This document shows, piece by piece, positions 27,732 to 36,639 of a DNA stretch of 64,000 nucleotides. The notes beneath the pieces are model-generated. The model saw only the letters and a program-made list of their open reading frames with translations, did no database searches and was not told where the DNA came from. Origin of the DNA: JAOUGY01 sp963785075. GTDB taxonomy: Bacteria; Actinomycetota; Acidimicrobiia; Spongiisociales; ZC4RG35. The stretch is taken from contig CAWATW010000007.1 in the NCBI GenBank assembly GCA_963785075.1, positions 124,001-188,000 on the forward strand, in the 5' to 3' direction. Position numbers and translations under genes: made by a program. Position 1 is the first letter of the stretch; every line of letters starts with the position of its first letter.

Positions 27732-28615
27732 GGTCCTTCTCCCTCCAGGTATCTCCCGAAATCCTTCTGTGTGATGAGCTCGTAGGCTTCGACGTATTTC
27801 GATCGTGTTCCTCGGACCACGGCCTCCGGCAGTGTGGGTGCAGGCGGGTCGTGATTCCATCCGGTCGAGTCGAGCCAATCCCGCACGAACTGCTTGTCGA
27901 AACTCGGCATCGTTCGGCCCGGCATCCACTGGTCGGCGGGCCAGTACCGCGACGAGTCAGGCGTCAGCACCTCGTCGACCAGGACGATCTGGCCATCGAT
28001 CATCCCGAACTCGAACTTGGTGTCGGCCAAGATGACTCCCCGTCTCGCTGCGAGATCGGCTGCTCGTGTGTAGATGTCGAACGACAGCGACCGCAGACGG
28101 TCGAAGACGTCGCTCCCGACGAGCTGTCGCGCCTCGTGTTCGGTGAGGTTCGCGTCGTGGCCGCTCGCCGCTTTGCTCGCCGGTGTGAAGATCGGCTCGT
28201 CCAGTCTCGACGCGAGCTCGAGGTCGCCGGGGAGGTGCTCGGTGGCGGGGCCGCCGCCCGACGAGTATTCACGCCACGCCGAACCGTACAGGTAGCCACG
28301 AACGACACACTCCATGGGAAGCACCTCGGCCCTTCGCACGACCATCGCCCGCCCTGCGAGCTCGTGGCGCTCGTCGGGCGTGAGGGAGTCGATTGCGGCG
28401 AGATCGGTAGACACCAGATGGTTCGCAACGTCGTCGAGGGCGCGGAAGAAGAACAACGACAGCCCGGTGAGCACCCGACCTTTGTCGGGAATGGTGGGTT
28501 CGAGGATCACGTCGTAGGCGGAAATCCGATCGGTGGCGACGAACAGGAGGTGGTCGGGGTCGATCGAGTAGATCTCGCGGACCTTCCCGGACGCCACGTG
28601 AGGTAGAGCCAGCAC
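27728..28615 (-). CDS. purC: Phosphoribosylaminoimidazole-succinocarboxamide synthase (SAICAR synthetase)
   Basis: PurC condenses CAIR with aspartate using ATP. The 295 residues correspond to the longer (yeast-like) SAICAR synthetase form. Signature segments are SGKVREIYSI near the N-terminus, RVLTGLSLFFF, VVRGYLYGSAWREY, and the substrate-binding ILADTKFEFG with LVDEVLTPDSSRYW. GTG 28615 is chosen because similarity begins within ten residues; a long in-frame extension upstream shows none. TACTCT lies 8 nt before the GTG, so the operon mRNA is likely leaderless. It heads the purC-S-Q-L operon. Confidence 0.93.
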   Translation of the reverse strand: MLALPHVASGKVREIYSIDPDHLLFVATDRISAYDVILEPTIPDKGRVLTGLSLFFFRALDDVANHLVSTDLAAIDSLTPDERHELAGRAMVVRRAEVLPMECVVRGYLYGSAWREYSSGGGPATEHLPGDLELASRLDEPIFTPASKAASGHDANLTEHEARQLVGSDVFDRLRSLSFDIYTRAADLAARRGVILADTKFEFGMIDGQIVLVDEVLTPDSSRYWPADQWMPGRTMPSFDKQFVRDWLDSTGWNHDPPAPTLPEAVVRGTRSKYVEAYELITQKDFGRYLEGEGP

Positions 28616-28704
28616 CAGAGGAGAGAGTAATCGGTTCCCGCGAGGCCGCCGTCCCCCCGGGCGAGGCGCCCCGCGTCGGCGTGGGTCGAGTGAGGCTGGA
28701 CCGT

Positions 28705-29112
28705 TCACCGGAGGTGGAGCAACCCCGCTTCTGCAGGCTGGAAGCCACCGGCACCGAGATAGAACTCGCGGTGGGCGGGTTCGAAGTCGACGTGCAGCCA
28801 CTCGCATCCGGCGCGACGGGTTGCAGCTGTGGCCTCGGCCACCAGCAGGGCGCCGATTCCCCGACCCTGGCGTCGGGGGTCGACGATCACGTCTTGAAGC
28901 CATGCGTGCTCGGATCCGTCCCAGACGACATTGACGAAGCCGACGAGTATCTGATCCTCCCGGGCGGTCACCCACCCAAGGCTGTGTCGTTCGACCGGGG
29001 CACGCCAGTCCCAGTCGGAGTCGTCGTAGACCCGGTGATCGAACGCCACGGCGTGCAGGGTGTTTGCTTCACCACTTGTGAAGTCACCTCGCCAGACAAC
29101 CGAGATGGTCAC
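28705..29112 (-). CDS. Small GNAT family N-acetyltransferase
   Basis: The 135-residue protein has the acetyl-CoA motif A: VIVDPRRQGRGIGALLVAEA (about 78-97), preceded by VGFVNVVWDGSEHAWLQD. The C-terminus FYLGAGGFQPAEAGLLHL completes the fold. The substrate is unknown. The start is GTG 29112. It is the last gene of a run of four minus-strand genes (three acetyltransferase-like, one amidotransferase-like) that ends 89 bases before purC. Confidence 0.82.
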   Translation of the reverse strand: MTISVVWRGDFTSGEANTLHAVAFDHRVYDDSDWDWRAPVERHSLGWVTAREDQILVGFVNVVWDGSEHAWLQDVIVDPRRQGRGIGALLVAEATAATRRAGCEWLHVDFEPAHREFYLGAGGFQPAEAGLLHLR

Positions 29113-29140
29113 GGGGTTATCGAGTGCGTGGTCGGTTCCA

Positions 29141-29644
29141 TCAGCCGACGGATCCTGGACGTTCGATCCGGAATCTGGTGTGTAGCGCTCCGTGGTCCTC
29201 GAAGCGATCGATGACCTGCATGCCGACGACTTCCAGAAGGCGCACCGAGGCGGCGTTTGCGCTCTGTGTGACGGCGACCACGTGTGCGGCGTCGGTGTTC
29301 TCCCATGCCCATTCGAGCACCCGGATCACAGCCTCCCGGGCGTAACCATGTCCCCAGAACTCCGGAAGGAGCTGATAGGAGACCTCCAGGTCGCCGAGGT
29401 CGCGATCGAGAAGGCATGATCCCACCACCTCCCCGGTCCTCGTGACGGTCACGAGGAACGAACCCCACCGTTCGCCGAGCGGTCCTGAGAGGGCCGTCCG
29501 AGCCCGGTCTTCGGGCACCGGTCCGCCGAGATACCCTCGCACGGCAGGGTCTGTGAGCATGCGGACGATCACCTCGAGGTCTTCGTCGGTCGCGGCTCGC
29601 AGCGTGAGGCGTTCGGTGTGGATTGGCTCCGACATCCAAGGCAT
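29141..29644 (-). CDS. RimJ/RimL-type GNAT N-acetyltransferase
   Basis: The 167-residue protein starts with IHTERLTLRAATDEDL, the hallmark of the RimJ/RimL branch. FLVTVTRTGEVVGSCLL, EVSYQLLPEFWGHGYAREAV (acetyl-CoA binding) and NAASVRLLEVVGMQ complete the family pattern. Relatives acetylate ribosomal protein N-termini, but many act on antibiotics or small amines, so the target is open. ATG 29644 is used; an ATG three codons later is possible. TAGGGT lies 9 nt upstream. Confidence 0.87.
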   Translation of the reverse strand: MPWMSEPIHTERLTLRAATDEDLEVIVRMLTDPAVRGYLGGPVPEDRARTALSGPLGERWGSFLVTVTRTGEVVGSCLLDRDLGDLEVSYQLLPEFWGHGYAREAVIRVLEWAWENTDAAHVVAVTQSANAASVRLLEVVGMQVIDRFEDHGALHTRFRIERPGSVG

Positions 29645-29673
29645 GACGAGTGGACCCTATCGGCAACGTGGCA

Positions 29674-30354
29674 TCAACGCGGCATCTGCTGGAGCCAGCG
29701 CTCGAACAAACCCTCCGCCTGCTCTTGGAGGTGCGTTTCGGCGGCAACGACCCGATGCATCAGTCCTTCGGGATCGGTGCCGGCCGCCAGCATCAGATCT
29801 CGGAGATCAGTGCGCACCCAACTCGAGACGGTGGTGGACACCACCTCGGGATGGAACTGCACTCCCAAACCGCTGCCCACCCGATAGGCCAACGGAAAAC
29901 GCTCGTTCTCAGCGAGCAAGGTGGCATCGGGTGGCAGGTCGAACGTATCCCTGTGAACCGACAACACCGGACCGAGCAGTCTCCCGAGGACGGGATCCCC
30001 GGCCCCGGCGGCCGTCAGGTGGAGATCCACCATGTCGGCTTCGGGTCGTTCGGCAGGGCGGGCCGCTCCTCCCATTGCGTCGGCCATCAGCTGCGCGCCC
30101 AGGCAGATCCCGAGCACCGGGACATCTTCGAGGATCAACGACCGGATCCATTTCTTCTCGTCGCGGAGGAAGGGATATCTCCCGTCCTGATACGCACCCA
30201 TCTCCCCGCCGAGGACGATGGCGGCGCGTGTCCCGAAAGGTAGGCGTTCGCCGAGGTGCGCCCGGACATGGTCGACCACGACCTTGGCGCGGTCGAGGAT
30301 TGCGGAGACGCGCCCTGGTGGCGACAGCGTGGAGTTGTGAACGACGGTGATCAC
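29674..30354 (-). CDS. Class I glutamine amidotransferase domain protein (GMP synthase-like)
   Basis: The 226-residue protein has a class I glutaminase fold: ILGGEMGAY-like oxyanion region (VLGGEMGAY, about 47-55), nucleophile Cys84 in GICLGAQ, and FHPE with the catalytic His near residue 170. It stands alone with no synthase domain. Related stand-alone proteins hydrolyse gamma-glutamyl compounds or act in purine or polyamine metabolism; the real substrate is unknown. GTG 30354 is preceded by TAGCCT at 9 nt. It lies 12 bases after the preceding gene on the same strand. Confidence 0.82.
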   Translation of the reverse strand: MITVVHNSTLSPPGRVSAILDRAKVVVDHVRAHLGERLPFGTRAAIVLGGEMGAYQDGRYPFLRDEKKWIRSLILEDVPVLGICLGAQLMADAMGGAARPAERPEADMVDLHLTAAGAGDPVLGRLLGPVLSVHRDTFDLPPDATLLAENERFPLAYRVGSGLGVQFHPEVVSTTVSSWVRTDLRDLMLAAGTDPEGLMHRVVAAETHLQEQAEGLFERWLQQMPR

Positions 30355-30366
30355 TCGCCCGCGAGG

Positions 30367-31020
30367 CTACTGGTTCTCGGGTGACACACGACCGGGCCGT
30401 CGAGCCTCGCCCGGCGCGATGATCACCTCGCTGGCCACCGGCGAGAACCCACAGGCGAGGAACGCACGAAGTGACCTGGCGTTTCCGGGTGAGACGGCTG
30501 CGAACACCGGGATTCCGGGCTCGACCAGTCCGAGGGACTCCTCGATCAGCCGGCGTCCGTGGCCATCGGCTGCCCCTGGGTCGAAGGTCTCCACACCGAC
30601 CTCCGTGCGACCGGCGAGTCCGGTGGAGACCGTCACAAGACCGTGTTCATCTCCGTAGACCGCAACGTTCGAACGGATCGACCTGGCATGGCGTACTCGG
30701 TGGTGATCCTCGAGGTCGAGGCGCCGCGGCAGCGTGCCGTTGCCCGTCCCGTGGGAGACCATCGTCAGATCGTGGGTTCCGACCGTGCCACCGCGTGCCA
30801 GTGCCAGCAGCACCGACGGGTGTGACGCTCGCCCGAAGCCGTCCGGATCGAGCGACTTCAGATCCTCGTACGCGGCCCACGAGGCGATGTGGGCGTGCCC
30901 CGTGAAGGAGACGACCGCCGCCTGGCCGTTGTCGAGGGGCCGATGCATCGTCACCCCACCGTCGACCGGCGGGTAGATCCCGGCGGCCGCGTCGAGCAGT
31001 ACGGCGAGCAGCGGATGCAC
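30367..31020 (-). CDS. GNAT-fold acetyltransferase-like protein
   Basis: The 217-residue protein lacks a strong acetyl-CoA motif, but its C-terminal third (GHGRRLIEESLGLVEPG then VSPGNARSLRAFLACGFSPV) has the GNAT pattern of a late helix followed by NxxSLRxFxxxGF. The N-terminal part is not recognised. Function is therefore only an assignment by fold. GTG 31020 is supported by TATTCT exactly 6 nt upstream on the minus strand, a leaderless arrangement. It is divergent from the thioesterase gene at 31113. Confidence 0.65.
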   Translation of the reverse strand: MHPLLAVLLDAAAGIYPPVDGGVTMHRPLDNGQAAVVSFTGHAHIASWAAYEDLKSLDPDGFGRASHPSVLLALARGGTVGTHDLTMVSHGTGNGTLPRRLDLEDHHRVRHARSIRSNVAVYGDEHGLVTVSTGLAGRTEVGVETFDPGAADGHGRRLIEESLGLVEPGIPVFAAVSPGNARSLRAFLACGFSPVASEVIIAPGEARRPGRVSPENQ

Positions 31021-31112
31021 GCCCCGAGAATAGGAACCGCAGGCGCGAGCCCGAAGTGCAATCCGGCTGCACGCGCCGCACGTTCGGGACCCGAGCCGGT
31101 AGCGTCGCCGCG

Positions 31113-31505
31113 ATGGATAGCTCCCGCCTCAGAGAGATGATCGACGCAGACGCATACGCAGAACACCTCGGTTTTCAACTGGTGTCCGACGAGGACGCGG
31201 TCGTCGTCCAGATGACCGTCCGCCCCGAGCACCTGAACTTCCTGGGTGTCACACACGGGGGAGCGGTGTTCTCGCTCGCCGACTGTGCGTTCTCGCTTGC
31301 GTCGAACGTGGAGGGAGCACGAGCCGTTGCGATAGACACACACCTGGTCCTCACCGGCGGCAGCGGCCCCGGAGATGTTCTCACGGCTCGAGCAGATGAA
31401 ACCACCCGGGGACGGACGCTCGGGACCTACCGGGTCTCGGTTTCGAGAGGCGACGGTCGGGTGGTCGGGCTGTTCACGGGCACAGTGCATATATCGACTC
31501 CGTGA
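31113..31505 (+). CDS. PaaI-type hotdog-fold thioesterase
   Basis: The 130-residue protein has the hotdog helix HLNFLGVTHGGAVFSLADCA (about 45-64), with the conserved Asn/His/Gly/Asp pattern of PaaI thioesterases, and an AIDTHLVLTGGSGPGDVLTA beta segment. PaaI hydrolyses phenylacetyl-type CoA esters and rescues trapped CoA; the precise acyl group here is unknown. TAGCGT (31100-31105) lies 7 nt before ATG 31113, so the message is likely leaderless. The gene ends 17 bases before the LCP gene, which has its own -10 element. Confidence 0.86.
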   Translation: MDSSRLREMIDADAYAEHLGFQLVSDEDAVVVQMTVRPEHLNFLGVTHGGAVFSLADCAFSLASNVEGARAVAIDTHLVLTGGSGPGDVLTARADETTRGRTLGTYRVSVSRGDGRVVGLFTGTVHISTP

Positions 31506-31522
31506 CCCGATAGCATCAGGTC

Positions 31523-32626
31523 GTGCTCTGGCTTCGCACCCATCCGTTCAAGTCCTTCACGATCGTGGCGGTGGGCGCAATCATCGGAGTGGTCGGCTTC
31601 CTGTTGTCGGCGCCTGCTGCACAATTCCGCGAGATCGCCTCGGAAGACTTCAGCCCGGATCTGGCGGCGGCAGAGCTCGATGCGTCCGCGGTCGACGCGT
31701 CCCCCACCACATCCACACCCCCGGCGCCGGACGAGTGGTCGCCAGAGGTGCTCAGATTCCGAGCGATCGCTTCCCGCGACAACCTCACCCCGATCCAGCT
31801 CGCACGCGTCGGCAGCCCGGTTCTCCCGGACGAGATGTTCACGTCGGTGCTGTTGATCGGGTCCGACGCTTCGGGCGCCCTCGCAGACTCGATCATCTAT
31901 GTCCTGCTTCCCTCCGACGGGTCGGCGCCGATCATGGCGTCGTTGCCTCGGGACCTGTGGCTGCCGAATCGATGCACCGGCGGGTTCACGCGCATCAACG
32001 CCAACCTCAACGGCTGTGGTGAGTCCGCCACCGGTCCTGAACTCCTGGCACTCACGGTCGGCGACTTCACGGGTGTCGCGGTGGACCACTACGCGCGGGT
32101 CAACTTCGGTGGCTTCTCGAATGTCATCGACTGGATGGGCGGCATCACCGTCTGTGTGAATGCGCCAACCCGAGACGTCAAAGCGCACCTGGACATCCCT
32201 GCAGGCTGCATGAACGCCGGTGGCGAGACCGCCTTGGCCTGGGTGCGTTCTCGTCACACCGAGCAACTCGTCGGCGGCGAGTGGAAAGCCATGTCGTCGA
32301 GCGATTTCTCCCGCCAGGCGAGGCAGCAGGACGTTCTCCTGCAGTTGGCGCAGAAGCTCGCGGCGTATCGCTCACCCACGTCTCTCGCCGACGCGCTCGG
32401 CAGGTTGTCGTCGGCGGTCCGCCTCGATGACGGATGGGGACTGACCGAGATCGCCACACTTGGGTTCCGCTATCGGGATCTGAGCACCGATGATGTGGTC
32501 CAAATCCGTCTCGACGCCGAGGATTACCGAACGAGCGGGGGCGCCTGGGTTCTGTTGCCGAAGGAGTCGTTCAACACAACGATCTCCTCGGTGTATCCCG
32601 AAGCCAAGCTGACCCTGGCCGGTTGA
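31523..32626 (+). CDS. LytR-CpsA-Psr (LCP) family cell-wall ligase
   Basis: The 367-residue protein has one N-terminal membrane helix (about 10-32) and an extracellular LCP domain. The domain shows VLLIGSD, the Asp-bearing ADSIIYVLLPSDGS, MASLPRDLWL with the conserved Arg, and ALAWVRSRHTE followed by DFSRQARQQDVL, the pyrophosphate-binding arginines. LCP enzymes move wall polymers such as teichoic acid or arabinogalactan from lipid carriers to peptidoglycan. A Pro/Thr/Ser linker follows the helix. The start is GTG 31523 with TAGCAT 6 nt upstream. It converges on purB with eight bases between stops. Confidence 0.9.
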   Translation: MLWLRTHPFKSFTIVAVGAIIGVVGFLLSAPAAQFREIASEDFSPDLAAAELDASAVDASPTTSTPPAPDEWSPEVLRFRAIASRDNLTPIQLARVGSPVLPDEMFTSVLLIGSDASGALADSIIYVLLPSDGSAPIMASLPRDLWLPNRCTGGFTRINANLNGCGESATGPELLALTVGDFTGVAVDHYARVNFGGFSNVIDWMGGITVCVNAPTRDVKAHLDIPAGCMNAGGETALAWVRSRHTEQLVGGEWKAMSSSDFSRQARQQDVLLQLAQKLAAYRSPTSLADALGRLSSAVRLDDGWGLTEIATLGFRYRDLSTDDVVQIRLDAEDYRTSGGAWVLLPKESFNTTISSVYPEAKLTLAG

Positions 32627-32634
32627 ACCACCGG

Positions 32635-34062
32635 TCAGAGGATCTCGGCCGGCCGGTAACCCGCAGCGTCGGGATGTCGCAACACGAGAGCCTCGACCTC
32701 GGCGCAGAAGTCATGGACTTGAGCTTGTGACCGTCCGATGTGGGCAGCCCGATCCTGAGCGATGTCCTGCAGGACGCTCGGGTCGATCGGCAACTGCTCG
32801 TCGCCGGCGACCATGGCGAACAGCGGGTTGTCCCGGCGAGGCTCCGACCGGAGCGCCGCGGCCGCCGCCAAGGCATGTTTCTTGATGAGCTCATGGGCCC
32901 TTTCGCGCCCTGCACCACCCTGCACGGCCGCCATGAGGAGTCGCGTCGTCGCAAGGAATGGAAAGTAGCGTTCGAGCTCGCGCTCGATGACGGCAGGATA
33001 GACCTGGAACTCGGTGAGCACGGTGAGGAACGTCTCCATCAACCCGTCGATGGCGAAGAACGCGTCCGGCAGCATCACCCTGCGCACCACCGAATCACTC
33101 ACGTCGCCTTCGTTCCACTGATCACCGGCGAGGCCGGCGGCCATCGACACCAGGCCCGCCAGAATGGTGGTGAACCCTCCGATGCGTTCGGAACTCCGGC
33201 TGTTCATCTTGTGCGGCATCGCCGAGGACCCAACCTGGCCTTCCTTGAACCCTTCGCTGACCAGGTCGGCACCGGCCATCAGCCTGATCGTCTTGGCCAG
33301 ATTGGCGGGACCGGACGCCAACGCCAGCAGTGACGCGACGACTGTGAAGTCCAGCGACCGCGGATAGACCTGTCCGACACTCCCCATGGTCCGTTCGAAA
33401 CCGAGCAGAGCCGCCACGCGCCGTTCGAGGCGATCCACGAGGTTCTCGTCCCCGCCGAACAGATCCAACAGGTCCTGTTGGGTGCCCACAGGCCCCTTCA
33501 GCCCTCGCAGCGGGTACCTGCGCAGCAGGTCCTCCAACCCCCCGAATGCCATGAGGAGTTCTTCACCGGCGTTGGCGAACCGCTTCCCGAGCGTCGTTGC
33601 CTGCGCGGGCACATTGTGGCTTCGACCGGTCATCACCGTGTTCTCGTGCTGGGTTGCCAGGGATGCGAGTTGAGCGAGGCATGCAACAGATCGGTCACGG
33701 ACCAGTTCCAGCGCGCTCCGGATCTGCAGCTGTTCCACGTTCTCGGTGAGATCCCGGGAGGTCATGCCCTTGTGGATGTGTTCGGTGCCCGCGAGCGCAC
33801 AGAACTCCTCGATCCGGGCCTTGACGTCGTGCCGGATACGGCGTTCGCGGGCGGCGATGCTCCCGAGGTCGACCTGATCGACCACGGCGCGGTATCGATC
33901 GATGATCCCAGCCGGGAGGTCCAGACCCAACTCGGACTGCCCTTCGAGTACGGCGAGCCACAACCGCCGTTCCATGACGACCTTCGCCGACGGCGACCAG
34001 ATCTCGTTCATGGCTGCGCTGGCGTAGCGAGTCGAAAGCACGTTGGGGATTGGTGACGTCAC
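32635..34062 (-). CDS. purB: Adenylosuccinate lyase
   Basis: PurB cleaves SAICAR and adenylosuccinate, releasing fumarate, and so acts twice in purine synthesis. The 475 residues contain GTEHIHKGMTSRDLTEN (about 90-106), MTGRSHNVPAQATTLGKRF with the catalytic His, and the fumarase/lyase signature GSSAMPHKMN. The start is GTG 34062 (TSPIPNVLSTRYAS), which matches family N-termini; the long upstream in-frame extension has no similarity. It is monocistronic, apart from the purA-purD and purC-S-Q-L units. Confidence 0.95.
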   Translation of the reverse strand: MTSPIPNVLSTRYASAAMNEIWSPSAKVVMERRLWLAVLEGQSELGLDLPAGIIDRYRAVVDQVDLGSIAARERRIRHDVKARIEEFCALAGTEHIHKGMTSRDLTENVEQLQIRSALELVRDRSVACLAQLASLATQHENTVMTGRSHNVPAQATTLGKRFANAGEELLMAFGGLEDLLRRYPLRGLKGPVGTQQDLLDLFGGDENLVDRLERRVAALLGFERTMGSVGQVYPRSLDFTVVASLLALASGPANLAKTIRLMAGADLVSEGFKEGQVGSSAMPHKMNSRSSERIGGFTTILAGLVSMAAGLAGDQWNEGDVSDSVVRRVMLPDAFFAIDGLMETFLTVLTEFQVYPAVIERELERYFPFLATTRLLMAAVQGGAGRERAHELIKKHALAAAAALRSEPRRDNPLFAMVAGDEQLPIDPSVLQDIAQDRAAHIGRSQAQVHDFCAEVEALVLRHPDAAGYRPAEIL

Positions 34063-34158
34063 GGTGTGATTCTCGCAGAGGGGACCCGAGCTGTCGCCGG
34101 TACCGATCGGGCATCCTCGGGCTTCCGTCGTCGCCGATCCGCGATACGCTGATCGGCA

Positions 34159-34617
34159 ATGTTCATGAGGCGCTCCGCTGTCGCGTTTGCGGCGGTCTTG
34201 TTGACCGCGTGCTCGAGCGCGGCCGCGGTGAACGTCGAACCGAATGTGCCGCAGACCACCCTTGCGACCCTGATCGAATCGACTGGTGTCGACGTACCCG
34301 GGCTCTCGGTCGAGGACGTCCCGGAGGCCGCCCTCTTCCTCGCCTCGGTGGATCAGGCCATGGCGGGCACGGCATATCAAGATGAGGCGTTCGAGGATCC
34401 CGAGACGTTCCTCGGAACGGCTGTGTTGTTCTGCGAACTGCTCGAGAGCGGGCTGAGCGCAGAAGATGTGCTGACGGCATACCTCCTGGCGTTGCAGTCG
34501 GGCGGCGCCGCGGACATCCCCACCGACGACGTGCTGCTGGGCGGTGTGATTCTCGGCGCAGGGGTGGAGACCCTGTGTCCGGAGTTCACGCCCGCATTGG
34601 GGGGTGTAACGAATTGA
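34159..34617 (+). CDS. Putative lipoprotein of unknown function
   Basis: The 152-residue product has a basic N-terminus (MFMRR), a hydrophobic stretch and the lipobox LLTAC, so it should be lipid-anchored outside the membrane. The mature part is acidic and largely helical, with two further cysteines (FCELL and LCPEF) that could form a disulfide. No family is recognised; the size and helical pattern recall DUF732-type secreted proteins, but that is weak. TACGCT (34145-34150) ends 8 nt before ATG 34159. It is followed after five bases by the Gly-Asn repeat protein, so the two are probably an operon. Confidence 0.7.
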   Translation: MFMRRSAVAFAAVLLTACSSAAAVNVEPNVPQTTLATLIESTGVDVPGLSVEDVPEAALFLASVDQAMAGTAYQDEAFEDPETFLGTAVLFCELLESGLSAEDVLTAYLLALQSGGAADIPTDDVLLGGVILGAGVETLCPEFTPALGGVTN

Positions 34618-34622
34618 CTCGG

Positions 34623-35378
34623 ATGGAGACATACCTCTCGAACATGTTCAGTTTTCGCCGACTCTTGGCGGGACTCTTGGGCGGAGCTCTCGCAGTGACC
34701 GCGGCTGCCACCGCCGGCGCGGCTTCCCTCGGTGGTGAAGATCAGATGAGCGTTGCCATCACCGGCGTGCAGCGTGGTCTCGCCGCGTCCGACGCGCAGC
34801 GACGGAATGTCGCCACCGGAGAGCTCGATCCTCATTTGGCCCGAGCGCTCACATCCATCGAAGAGATCATCACTGCGCGTGTCGGCGACGACCCCCAGGC
34901 GACGCCGGACCAGGTAGTCGAGGCCCTCGAGAGCATCGTTCCCACCACCACAGGCTCGAACGGGCTCTTGGGATCGCTGCTCGACGACATCGCAGATGCG
35001 GCCGGGGTGGACCTCGGCGATCCGGGTGACGGAACCGTATCGGAAGACGACGAGTCCGAGGTGGAGAGGGCCGACGACGACGACACGACCTCGGATACGA
35101 CGGCCGACACAACCACCGACACGACAAAGAACGGCAATGAGAACGCCGGTGGCAACGGCAACGGAAACGGCAACGCCAATGGCGCGGTGAACGGGAACGC
35201 CGGCGGGAACGGCAACGGCAACGCCGGCGGGAACGCAAACTCGAGCGGCAATGAGAACGCCGGCGGCAATGAGAACGCCGGCGGCAATGGCAATGGCAAT
35301 GGCAATGGAAACGGCAACGCCAATGGCGCGGTGAACGGGAACGCCGGCGGGAACGGCACGGGCAACCGCGACGGTTGA
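34623..35378 (+). CDS. Secreted protein with an acidic linker and a Gly-Asn-rich repeat tail
   Basis: The 251-residue protein has an N-terminal signal or anchor (FRRLLAGLLGGALAVTAAA, about 10-28), then a helical domain (about 40-130), an Asp/Glu/Thr-rich linker (DDDDTTSDTTADTTTDTT) and a C-terminal tail of about 80 residues made almost only of Gly, Asn and Ala. No catalytic motif is visible. Such tails are seen in surface adhesins and matrix proteins; that role is a guess. ATG 34623 is five bases after the lipoprotein stop; ATG 34644 is an alternative. There is no obvious ribosome site, so coupling to the upstream gene is likely. Confidence 0.6.
   Translation: METYLSNMFSFRRLLAGLLGGALAVTAAATAGAASLGGEDQMSVAITGVQRGLAASDAQRRNVATGELDPHLARALTSIEEIITARVGDDPQATPDQVVEALESIVPTTTGSNGLLGSLLDDIADAAGVDLGDPGDGTVSEDDESEVERADDDDTTSDTTADTTTDTTKNGNENAGGNGNGNGNANGAVNGNAGGNGNGNAGGNANSSGNENAGGNENAGGNGNGNGNGNGNANGAVNGNAGGNGTGNRDG
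35163..35358 (+). repeat. Internal repeats in the Gly-Asn tail, including a 52-bp perfect duplication
   Basis: The tail DNA is built of six-base units GGCAAC or GGCAAT (Gly-Asn) and nine-base units AACGCCGGC. A 52-base block is identical at 35163-35214 and 35307-35358 (starting GGAAACGGCAACGCCAATGG), 144 bases apart and in frame. This indicates recent slippage or recombination and likely length variation between strains. Confidence 0.85.
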
Positions 35379-35441
35379 CCCGCATTCGCGTGCCGATCGC
35401 TGACGCTCGGCGTCACCGATCCTGAGTAGCGTGGCGGCGCC

Positions 35442-36629
35442 GTGACCCGAATCTCTCTTCCCAGCGCCCGAAGAATCGCTCTCGCAGCGCAGGGTTTCGG
35501 CGGCCCGCGACCATCGGGTCGCATCGACGTTCGACATTTCCGCAAGGTGCTGGCCTCGGTGCGAGTGGTCCAACTCGACTCGGTGAACGTCGTCTCGCGT
35601 GCCCACTACCTGCCGTTCTTCTCCCGACTCGGCCCGTACGACCGCGCGGCGCTCGACCGATGGCTGTGGCAGTCGGGCGAGATGTTCGAGTACTGGGCGC
35701 ACGAGGCATCTCTCGTCCCCATCGAGTTGCGACCTCTGCTCACGCACCGCATGACGGGCGGGTGGCACTGGCCATCGGTGGATCGGATGCTGGCCAAGCA
35801 CGGAGAGACCGTCCACCGCACGCTCGAGATCATCAGGGAGAACGGTCCCACAAGGGTCGGCGACCTGGATCACCACGAGCGCACCGGCGAGAGCTGGTGG
35901 GGATGGAGCAACGCCAAGCTGGCGCTGGAATACCTGTTCCTGACGGGCCAGGTGACGGCGAGCAGCCGGCCCGCCTTTCAGCGGGTGTACGACCTCCCGG
36001 AGCGAGTTCACCCGCACGCGATCGAGTTGGGGGCTCTCGAGGCCGACGCCGCCAAAGTCGAGCTGCTGGCACTCGGTGCTGCCGCTCATGGGATCGGGAC
36101 GGTCCACGACTTCGCCGACTACTTCCGGCTCAAGATCAGGGACGCCCGGCGTGCCCTGGGCGTCCTCGTCGAGCGCGGAGATGTCGAAGAGGTCGCGGTC
36201 GATGGTTGGGGTGCTCCCGCCTACGTCCACGCCGACGCCGCGCGCCCACGGAAGCTCCACACTCGTGCGCTGCTGGCACCGTTCGATCCCGTGGTCTGGT
36301 TCCGCGACCGAGCAGAACGTCTCTTCGATTTCCATTACCGGATCGAGATCTACACGCCGGCCCAAAAGCGTGTGCACGGCTACTACGTGTTGCCCTTCCT
36401 CCTCGATGACAGACTCGTCGGAAGGGTCGATCTCAAGGCCGAACGCAAGGATCGGAGACTCCTGGTGCGTGGAGCCTTCGGCGAACCGGAGATCGACGAG
36501 GCACGCACCGCCGTCGAGCTGGCCGCCGAGCTACGCGAGATGGCCATCTGGCTCGATCTGGACGACATCGTGGTGTCCGACAACGGCGACCTGGCGTCGC
36601 GACTGACCGCCGCCGTGAAGGACACCTAG
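35442..36629 (+). CDS. YcaQ-like winged-helix DNA glycosylase (interstrand crosslink repair family)
   Basis: The 395-residue protein belongs to the HTH_42/YcaQ family. It has QLDSVNVVSRAHYLPFFSRLG near residues 44-64, containing the Gln-x-Asp motif that is catalytic in E. coli YcaQ, then YWAHEASLVP, and FDPVVWFRDRAERLFDFHYRIE in the C-terminal half. YcaQ unhooks alkylation damage including interstrand crosslinks. Several winged-helix modules are expected. The start is GTG 35442, preceded at 9 nt by TAGCGT. It is followed by a 1.2-kb repeat-rich gap. Confidence 0.85.
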   Translation: MTRISLPSARRIALAAQGFGGPRPSGRIDVRHFRKVLASVRVVQLDSVNVVSRAHYLPFFSRLGPYDRAALDRWLWQSGEMFEYWAHEASLVPIELRPLLTHRMTGGWHWPSVDRMLAKHGETVHRTLEIIRENGPTRVGDLDHHERTGESWWGWSNAKLALEYLFLTGQVTASSRPAFQRVYDLPERVHPHAIELGALEADAAKVELLALGAAAHGIGTVHDFADYFRLKIRDARRALGVLVERGDVEEVAVDGWGAPAYVHADAARPRKLHTRALLAPFDPVVWFRDRAERLFDFHYRIEIYTPAQKRVHGYYVLPFLLDDRLVGRVDLKAERKDRRLLVRGAFGEPEIDEARTAVELAAELREMAIWLDLDDIVVSDNGDLASRLTAAVKDT

Positions 36630-36639
36630 CTGCGGACCC

